A stretch of DNA of 64,000 nucleotides from Platynereis dumerilii (Eukaryota; Annelida; Polychaeta; Phyllodocida; Nereididae), in contig JAPTHN010000008.1 of the NCBI GenBank assembly GCA_026936325.1, positions 49,579,706 through 49,643,705 on the forward strand, written 5' to 3'. Below are positions 57,032-64,000 of this stretch, piece by piece. The translations under genes and the position numbers were made by a program. Within the stretch, counting starts at the first letter, position 1, and every line of letters begins with the position of its first letter. The notes beneath the pieces were generated by a model. It made no database searches. It worked only from the letters and a program-made list of their open reading frames with translations, and was not told where the DNA came from.

Positions 57032-59440
57032 TCACAATTCTTCATCTGTAAACGATGGCAAGTCTTGAAGGGATTCATCGGTCTTCAATTCATCAAGAGG
57101 CAGTGCTTCGCGAGATGTCTTGAACCTCGACCGATCCAACCACAGGAGCCATGCGACTTCTCTTCCCAAGCATGACCGGTTAGAACAATTTTCAGGCGAA
57201 TCCTCATGCAGATGACTTTTCCTCAAATAGTCCAATGGCAATGGCTCAACACATTGATTGCCAGTGCAACCATCAGATAATTTAAAATCACACAACTTGG
57301 TTCCAATCACATTGCAAAACTCATTAAAATCCTTCATGTCTTCAGCTTTCTCATCATGAGAAATAGTCAAGTGGGTATCAACTTCATCGGTAACACATTT
57401 CGTCAAATCAAACTGTAATTTCGGACAACATGCAGCATCCTTGCTTTCATCACTCACAAGACCAATCTCTTGGACTTGTTTAAGGGAAGCCGATGATGAA
57501 TCTTCTGTGCGGGAGACTTTAGGGATCTTGTCAAGGACTTCAGAAATTGGAGCATCTTCATTTCTTGCAGGTAGGCTGTCAATACTTGTATCCACGGAAA
57601 GTGCACTGATAAAATGAGACTGAACTTGTTTCACGCCATCACTGTGGTTCCCCTGACCATTGATGCTCCACCCAAACAGAGTTCGAGTCGCAAAGGGTTC
57701 TCCTATCTTGCCTCTCCGAACCTCCAGAGGCACAAGTGCCTCGGCATTGTCTTGTCCAATCAGCAGCTGTGTCTTTTGGCCACCAGCCACCACATTAATT
57801 CCCTTGAAGTGGTTATAATCATGAATTTTTGGATCAGACGTTACAACAGGAATATTGTCTACTACATACACATTCTTCATCCGCAGATGTCCAGCTCCAT
57901 CCTTGGAAGCAAGCTCTAAATCAACAGCTACAGAGTCAACACAGTTCTTACCATTCAAAGTATTGAGGGAATATTTCACATCACGAGACTTTTCAATCCC
58001 CAAAGAATCAACAAGTGATCTAGTACAAAAACTGTTACTAGATGCAGTGTCCAATAAAGCACAAGCTTCATAACAGTCATTCACATTAACTGATACCACA
58101 GGCATGTTCACCTTACATTCAGTACTTGCACTGGCGTTGATCATGGTTACGGAGCCACGTTCTTCGTGTCCATTGTTTCTCACTTCCGTTCTTGGCTGAG
58201 GATCCACATGGATGAACTTCGTGTGACGCTTGCCACAACCGGGAACAGTACAAACAGTAGGCTTTCTACAATGGGTAGTAGAATGATTAGACAGTAAACA
58301 ATTTTCACACAAATTGTGATTCAACACGAATTTCAAACGTTCCTGGGGCTTCATAGCCCTAAATTCTTGACACTGAAATAACTTATGATGTTCCTTGCAA
58401 AGTAGACATGGCTTCAAATAATTAGTATCAGCAGAAATATCAGACGAGAAGTTTATAGAAGATGGACTTGACTTGGACGATCTGGGCTTCTCTTCAGCAT
58501 TCCTAAGCGTCGAGCAACCATAAACCGGATCATTGGCCTCTTGAGCTTCCTGAACGAGGAATTGAGCAAACTCCTTCATCAATGGATATCTGCGCTGGTC
58601 ACTCTTCATCTTCATCGCTTTTCGTATCCATCGATCTTGTATGTAATCTGGTAGGCGCTTCACAACATCACCAATGCAATTTTGATTGTCAACTTCCTGC
58701 GCACGGTCAATCTCGAGCAGAGTCTGGTAGCAATTGTTAGCTTCATCTGCCAGATCACGCAAGTCTGTTGAAGTTTTCACCAATTTTCCCTTTCGAATAT
58801 TATTAACAAGCATTTGTGCAACCAAGTAATCATCTCCATATCTCTCTGCTAGGATTTCTCGTGCTCTTGCGTAACCATCGGACATCAGAACACATGGAGC
58901 AATTGCTCTGTGAGCTTCTTTTGATGTAAATTGGAGAAGTCTTGTTAACTTGCTGTTGTCATCTTCAAGACGTTTTACGCACTCATCAAATTGTTTGATA
59001 AACTGATGATACTTTAAGATATCTCCATCAAACTCATCAATTTTCACAGGAGGCAAACAAGCAATAGCCATAAAATCTGCAGATTTAAATTGATATTGTT
59101 CATCAGCACCAGGTACCTCACCTTGGAGTAACTTGACATCCCTGGGTGGAGAGAATGTCCTCAGCCATCCTCTTGCACCCTTGACAGCTTCAATGTAATT
59201 ATCTTGAACTTCAAAGAAATGTTTTTCACTGCTTGCTTCTTCACCTTCATCATCTAAAGTGGCGTGGTACTTGTCATGAAATTCTTCATATTTGTTGAAC
59301 GCATCCTTCAGGCGCTTCATGCGATCATTAAGAGCCTCGACATCTTCTTCAGCAACGTGTTGTGCCAAAGATTTTGCATGTTTTGTTACCAACCCTTTGT
59401 ACGTTTTCCTCTGCTTCTTATATTCAGCTGCTTCCGCCAT
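57032..59440 (-). CDS. BEL/Pao gag-protease frame (fossil 2)
   Basis: A long minus-strand frame. The likely start is the ATG reading MAEAAEYKKQRKTYKG, because it aligns with the start of fossil 1; an ATG ten codons upstream is also in frame. Order of parts: charged N-terminal region, Pao-type gag (VKIDEFDGDILKYHQF, LAERYGDDYL, ANDPVYGC), Cys/His clusters (CLLCKEHHK, CENCLLSNH), an aspartic protease-like domain (ACALLDTASSNSF) with its downstream LLIGQDNAEALVPLE and FGWSINGQ motifs, then a unique acidic C-terminus ending PSFTDEEL. The protease motif reads D-T-A where fossil 1 has D-S-G. No polymerase follows. Confidence 0.83.
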   Translation of the reverse strand: MAEAAEYKKQRKTYKGLVTKHAKSLAQHVAEEDVEALNDRMKRLKDAFNKYEEFHDKYHATLDDEGEEASSEKHFFEVQDNYIEAVKGARGWLRTFSPPRDVKLLQGEVPGADEQYQFKSADFMAIACLPPVKIDEFDGDILKYHQFIKQFDECVKRLEDDNSKLTRLLQFTSKEAHRAIAPCVLMSDGYARAREILAERYGDDYLVAQMLVNNIRKGKLVKTSTDLRDLADEANNCYQTLLEIDRAQEVDNQNCIGDVVKRLPDYIQDRWIRKAMKMKSDQRRYPLMKEFAQFLVQEAQEANDPVYGCSTLRNAEEKPRSSKSSPSSINFSSDISADTNYLKPCLLCKEHHKLFQCQEFRAMKPQERLKFVLNHNLCENCLLSNHSTTHCRKPTVCTVPGCGKRHTKFIHVDPQPRTEVRNNGHEERGSVTMINASASTECKVNMPVVSVNVNDCYEACALLDTASSNSFCTRSLVDSLGIEKSRDVKYSLNTLNGKNCVDSVAVDLELASKDGAGHLRMKNVYVVDNIPVVTSDPKIHDYNHFKGINVVAGGQKTQLLIGQDNAEALVPLEVRRGKIGEPFATRTLFGWSINGQGNHSDGVKQVQSHFISALSVDTSIDSLPARNEDAPISEVLDKIPKVSRTEDSSSASLKQVQEIGLVSDESKDAACCPKLQFDLTKCVTDEVDTHLTISHDEKAEDMKDFNEFCNVIGTKLCDFKLSDGCTGNQCVEPLPLDYLRKSHLHEDSPENCSNRSCLGREVAWLLWLDRSRFKTSREALPLDELKTDESLQDLPSFTDEEL

Positions 59441-59505
59441 TATGTAAAAGTAGTCGGAGTCGAGTGGCAATCAGTGAGTGGCAATTGACGTTGCAGTTTA
59501 TTCAC

Positions 59506-60443
59506 TGTAAAATTCCGACGCAAGTAGGGTAGTTTAAAATGCCACTTTATTCAACGCGATCATCGTAATCGTCATAGTCAAGATTCTTATCACAATCATG
59601 ATCGGTGAATCTAAAATTAATACAAAGAAACACCTTAAATACTATGTTAAAACAAACATGTTAATCAATTATCTTAATATTAATGTATTATCATAGGGTT
59701 TGCTGCTGCGCAGTCTTTGTAAATCAATTATAAATAAGCGTTTGGTATAAAAGTCAACTCTTAGTAATACACAATAAGCTATGAATAAATATGCTTAAAT
59801 GTAGAATTAGTTTAAAGTATCATTATGACTTAAATGTACAAATAGTTAGAAAATCAACAACATTAAAATCTTATCAAATAAACACAATGTAAATACACCA
59901 AAGGTCAATCAATAAACCATCTTAACATCAAAATTATGCAAACACAATAATTTACTTACAAACTGTAGCAACCCTTGCATCAGATCCAAGAGAATTGGTC
60001 TTGTGGTATTCTTTAAATGTTACCCTATAAACAATAAATATGTGGTTTAGCATGGAGCTACTATAAAAATGAAATTTCATGCAATCAGCTGATCAATGGA
60101 ATGTATACGTCAAACATAGAGATTATAAAGTTAGCAGGTTAAACAACAATACACAAACAATTAAAGGTTTTGACAAACATACATACAAACTCACAATCCA
60201 TATAAAATACATGTAAACTATAGCTAGATAATACAAATAAATTCTACATACCATTTTAAATAGTTAAACCTTGAGAAGTTGTCCCTTTGGCAGTTGAAAG
60301 CCCACTGATTTGAAAATTGTTGATTGCTAATTGGCACTGCTCATGCTCAAAGAGGCTTGACCAGCAGGGCATTAATTAGGTCACACTGCCTGGCTATAAA
60401 TAGACCAAAGCTGTCTGCTAGTGAACAGAGGCTGTTTACTACA
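59506..60443 (-). repeat. 5' LTR of BEL/Pao fossil 2
   Basis: 938 bp; direct repeat of 55866-56804 with about 2% divergence. TATAAATAGACC-like sequence near 60400 on the plus strand is not in the sense orientation. Confidence 0.92.
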
Positions 60444-60448
60444 AAGAC

Positions 60449-63314
60449 TATTCTCAAACCAAACAATATTCTAAAAACCTGTGTGTGGAATGCTCAGAGT
60501 TTGAGACAGAAAACGCAAATTGTTAAGGACTACAATGATGAATATGATCTAGATATCTTTCTTTTCACTGAGACTTGGCTAAAAGATGATGATAAAGTTG
60601 AAATTGGCGAGTTGGAGCAAAATGGTGGATATTTCTTTCTTAGCTCGCCTCGTTTAGGAAGACCAGGTGGTGGAGTAGGTTGCCTTGTCAAATCTGGCAT
60701 TCAAGCAATTCAAAAAGATCGCATGAAGACCAAGACCTTTGAACACATGGAAATCCAAGTCCAAATGGACGGGAAAATTGTCACAATTCTTCTAGTGTAC
60801 CGTCCAGAGTCATCCAACAAAAATAAATACAGTATTGCAGAATTCTTCACCGAATTCACAAAGTTTCTGGGACACTATCAAACATTCAACAATGAAATCA
60901 TAATTACTGGCGATTTCAATTTTCATGTGAATAAACGGGGCGATAAAAAGGCCATCAAATTCAATGACATCCTTGAAATGTTTGGTCTTGTGCAACATGT
61001 TGCTGCACCAACACACAAAGATGGCAATACACTGGACCTTGTTATTACTCGAGAAAAATCCATATTGAATAATTGTAGGGTCAGTGACCTGCTCTCTGAT
61101 CATAACTGCATTCTGTTTGACATTCCAATCAAGAAAGCAAAAAAACCCAAGAAGAAAATCAGTTTCAGAAAAACTAGAAAAATTGTTGTTCAAGATTTCA
61201 AAAAAGACATTCGAAGACATCTGTCTGTAAGTGGGATGGAACAGAAAGATCTTAATGAACTTATTAGACTCTATAATTCTACTGAAGAGGTTCTGGAGAA
61301 ACATGCTCCCATTAAAATCAGAGAAGTAACTCTACGCACGCCCACTCCATTCAACAATGCTGATATCAAGCTTCTAAAATCAGAAAAAAGGAAAGCAGAG
61401 AGATTATGGAGGAGAACCAGACTTGAATATGACTGGGAGTCATTCAAAGAAAAAAGAAATGCATTGAATCTGCAGTTGAGTCACCTCAAATCGGAAGATC
61501 TGCGAGTCAAGATTAAAGATTCTAATGGTGATGCTAAGAAGTTGTTCAAGTTACTGAACTCAAGTCTGAACAGAAAACAAGAACTACCTCTCCCACCACA
61601 CACAAATGAAATTGACTTGGCAAATGATTTCAATAGGTTCTTTGATGAAAAGATTAAAAAACTCAAGTCTAAGTTGGACTCCACGCACAATGATACTGCT
61701 AACAATATCGAAACTGCCCCTCATACACTCCGACACTTCAGAAGGCTATCTCAAAGTGACATAAAGAAACTGATCAGAGAAATGCCAGTTAAACACTGCC
61801 AACTTGATCCTATTCCCACATGGCTTTTGCTCCAATGTATTGATGAATATCTCCCAGTTATAACCAATGTCGTCAATAAGTCACTCACACAGGGAGAAAT
61901 GCCTCTTGAGCTAAAACATGCTTTAGTAAAACCTTTGTTGAAAAAATGTGGATTGGATCTAATCAAAAAGAATTATAAACCAGTATCAAACCTGTCATTC
62001 CTTGGCAAACTTATTGAAAGTGCTGTTATTAAACAATACACAGACCATCTTACTTCGAACAACCTGGACGATGAGAAACAGTCAGCTTACAGAAAATTCC
62101 ACAGCACTGAAACCCTTCTGACAAAGATCCATGACGATATCATGTTGAATATGACCAAAGGTGAAGTAACGATGCTTGTACTGTTGGACCTTTCAGCTGC
62201 TTTTGACACAATTGATCACAAGATTCTACTGAAACGTTTAGAAAGCAGATACGGTATTCATTATTCTGCGCTATGCTGGTTCAAGTCATACATTTCTGAA
62301 AGGTCACAGTCGGTGATAATTAACGACAAGACATCAACCAGACTGCCACTCAAATTTGGAGTTCCTCAAGGTTCAAAATTAGGACCAATCCTATTTAATT
62401 CATACATCGCTCCATTAAGTGAAGTGGCTGAAAAACACCAAGTGAAAGACCAAAAGTATGCCGATGACGAGCAACTTATACTCTCTTTCAAACCAACTTT
62501 CTCAGAACAAGGAAATGCCGTAGTCAAAATGGAAAAGTGCATTGCTGATATCAGAAAATTTCTCCATGAAAACAAGCTCTGTAACAATGGAGAAAAAACA
62601 GAACTACTGCTCATTGGCAGTCCACATCAACTTAATAAACTCCAAGTATCATCAATCAATGTCGACAATGTCCAAATTAATGCAGTCGATCATGTTAGAA
62701 ATCTGGGTGTAATCTTTGACAAAAACATGACCATGGAAAAACAAGTTAACAAAATGTGTCGCAATGCCTATTTCAATATTAGAAACATTTCAAAAATCAG
62801 GAAGTCATTGGACAAGGAAACCTGTAAAACAGCGGTCAATGCTCTTGTCACACCTCACCTAGACTATGGAAATGGTCTTCTTTATGGAACATCCAGTCGT
62901 TTGCTGCATAAACTTCAAGTGGCCCAGAACTCAGCCGTTCGACTCATTGAAAAACTGAGAAAGCATGACAGTGTAAGCCAGCATAGGAAGCAACTACATT
63001 GGCTGCCCATTCCAGCAAGAATACAATTCAAACTCATGTTAACAACTTGGAAAGCAATAAACGGGCAAGCTCCCTTGTATATTCAAAATATGATTCAGCC
63101 AAAATCTGAACGAAACTGCAATCTGAGAAGCAATAACAAAATGCTCTTAAATGAACCACCCTCCTGCAATAAAAACAAATATGAAGACAGAGCCTTTTCG
63201 CATGCCGCTCCGAAACTGTGGAACCAACTCCCAGAGATAGTCAAGGGTTCCAAAACACTCGAAGGTTTCAAGAGAAATCTTAAGACTTACCTGTTTAAAA
63301 GTTTCTACAGATAA
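60449..63314 (+). CDS. LINE 3 ORF2: endonuclease and reverse transcriptase
   Basis: Open from the BEL/Pao junction to the stop. The endonuclease has VWNAQSLRQK, FLFTETWL (catalytic Glu), GGGVGCLVK, YRPESSNK, ITGDFNFHV, GNTLDLVITRE and LLSDHNC (catalytic Asp-His at about 61098-61103). The RT has DPIPTWLLLQCI, VSNLSFLGKLIES, SAYRKFHSTETLL, LLDLSAAFDTIDHKILLKRL (about 62181), FGVPQGSKLGPILF (about 62358) and KYADDEQL (62454). The C-terminal region has HLDYGNGLLYG, LHWLPIPARIQFKL and FSHAAPKLWNQLP, diagnostic of the L2/CR1 group. All core catalytic motifs are intact. The frame upstream of 60444 belongs to LTR DNA, so the true start is in the 55648 piece. Confidence 0.9.
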
Positions 63315-63392
63315 ATCCAGCATGCACAAGCGCTAGTGAGCAGTTTACTGGAATTAGCGCTATACAAATACCTATTATTATTATTATTATTA

Positions 63393-63850
63393 AATGTTCG
63401 AAAAAAGATTTTTTTTACCATATATGTTCGAAAAAAAAAAAAATTCCAGAAAAAAAGAACGTTTGAAAAAAGATTTTTTTTAATCATAAATGTTTGAAAA
63501 TATTTTTTTACTATAAATGTTCAAAAAAAAAAAAAGCAAAAAGATGTTTGAAAAAAAAATTTTTGCCATAGGGCCTAAATGTTCGAAAAAAGAATTTTTT
63601 CCATAAATGTCCAAAATAAATAATTTTTTTACCATAAATATATTGGCATAAATGTTCAAAAAAAAAAAATTTTTCCAAAAAAAAAATTTTAACCATAGGC
63701 CTAAATGTTTGAAAAAAAAAAGTTTTTGCCGTAAATGTTCGAAAAAAAAAATGCCTAAAAAAAAAAATTTACCGATAATGTTTTTTTTTACCATAGATGT
63801 TCAAGAAAAATTTTTTTTTCCAAAAAAAAAAAAGTTTACCATTTCCCGGA
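63393..63850. repeat. Degenerate ACCATAAATGTTCGAAAA satellite, long array
   Basis: At least a dozen irregular units built on ACCATAAATGTTCGAAAA followed by A-runs and T-runs, starting directly after the LINE 3 tail. Phe/Lys-rich frames in it are artefacts. The A/T-run lengths may not be exact in assembly. Confidence 0.85.
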
Positions 63851-64000
63851 AAAAAAAATGGCTTGAGGAAATTAATTTTATTTCTTGCATTCAGGCGGTC
63901 CCGTCTTCATGCTCTGGCATTTACATATTAGGTATTGTGCATGTTATAAATAAATGGCGATATACCACAAAGCATGTCCAATGACTTGTATGTTATACCT
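63851..64000. other. Window end, nothing recognised
   Basis: Noncoding sequence; no feature supported. Confidence 0.4.

Larger units (their letters stand above)
55866..60443 (-). mobile_element. BEL/Pao LTR retrotransposon fossil 2
   Basis: Minus-strand element with LTRs at 59506-60443 (5') and 55866-56804 (3'), TG...CA ends (TGTAGTAAACAG, GGAATTTTACA) and a perfect 5-bp duplication, AAGAC (55861-55865 and 60444-60448), as usual for BEL/Pao. The LTRs differ at roughly 2% of sites, so it is older than fossil 1. Parts seen: gag, Cys/His knuckles and protease. No reverse transcriptase, RNase H or integrase is recognised, so it is not autonomous: one major loss. It is inserted in LINE 3. Confidence 0.9.
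55648..63314 (+). mobile_element. LINE 3: L2/CR1-group LINE, split by a BEL/Pao insertion
   Basis: Plus-strand LINE whose coding region starts at about 55648 and resumes at 60449 after the BEL/Pao element and its AAGAC duplication. The two coding pieces are in the same frame. Endonuclease, RT and C-terminal domains are present and open to the stop at 63312-63314. The 3' end has AGCGCTATACAAATACCTATT and a TTATTATTA tail (to about 63391), typical of L2/CR1-like LINEs. The minisatellites just upstream may be its 5' region or unrelated. No ORF1 recognised. Confidence 0.85.

Noticed and set aside
60324-60443. N-terminal 40 residues of the long plus-strand frame as part of the LINE protein
   Set aside because: This stretch lies in the LTR of BEL/Pao fossil 2. 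The LINE code starts again only at the AAGAC duplication.
63480-63984. Phe/Lys-rich frames near the window end
   Set aside because: They translate A- and T-runs of a satellite.

Overview
This window looks like repeat-dense DNA from an animal genome, probably a marine invertebrate. I base this on AT-rich DNA with long noncoding stretches, APE-type LINEs of the Jockey/CR1 and L2/CR1 groups, BEL/Pao LTR elements, a Tc1 element with IR/DR ends, hAT elements, a tRNA-derived SINE, and many TGACCTTGA-rich dispersed repeats ending in AAT runs. The species cannot be named from the sequence alone. I found no convincing host protein-coding exon and no functional tRNA or rRNA gene; every long reading frame belongs to a transposable element or a minisatellite.

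Region 1-4832 holds a palindromic Tc1 relic, a SINE and an inverted-repeat element. Region 4833-32116 is mainly a mosaic of dispersed repeat modules, here called A, B, C and F2. On the minus strand, B, C and F2 share an end architecture like that of nonautonomous Helitron/Helentron elements: a subterminal inverted repeat, a VNTR, a short hairpin and a terminal CTAG followed by T. The order A-B-F2 occurs twice (10984-16716 and 26320-31980). Most module copies contain a conserved TGACCTTGA...TCAAGGTCA stem-loop. Between them lie a hAT-type element with an 8-bp duplication (22337-25056), itself containing a nested hAT relic with a recognisable C-terminal dimerisation domain, and several simple repeats.

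Region 32117-38441 contains a nearly complete LINE (minus strand), a foldback element and a 1.9-kb nonautonomous hAT element with a perfect 8-bp duplication. Region 39118-39537 is a MITE.

Region 40631-63370 is a stack of nested insertions. A 5'-truncated LINE (about 2.3 kb net) was split by a DNA-transposon complex (41950-47751, AATT duplications) and by a BEL/Pao element (48264-53351). A second LINE, L2/CR1-like and still open in frame, was split by another BEL/Pao element (55866-60443, AAGAC duplication). Both BEL/Pao elements carry a long gag-protease frame, and I recognise no reverse transcriptase in either. Two related minisatellite arrays (53989-55605) sit just upstream of the second LINE. 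The window ends in a degenerate A/T-rich satellite that also occurs near 39.8 kb.

The elements do not form a pathway. They show layered transposition: LINE, then DNA transposon and LTR insertions, and Helitron-like units assembled end to end. Family and clade names rest on motif recognition by eye; boundaries given with 'about' are uncertain by tens of bases.
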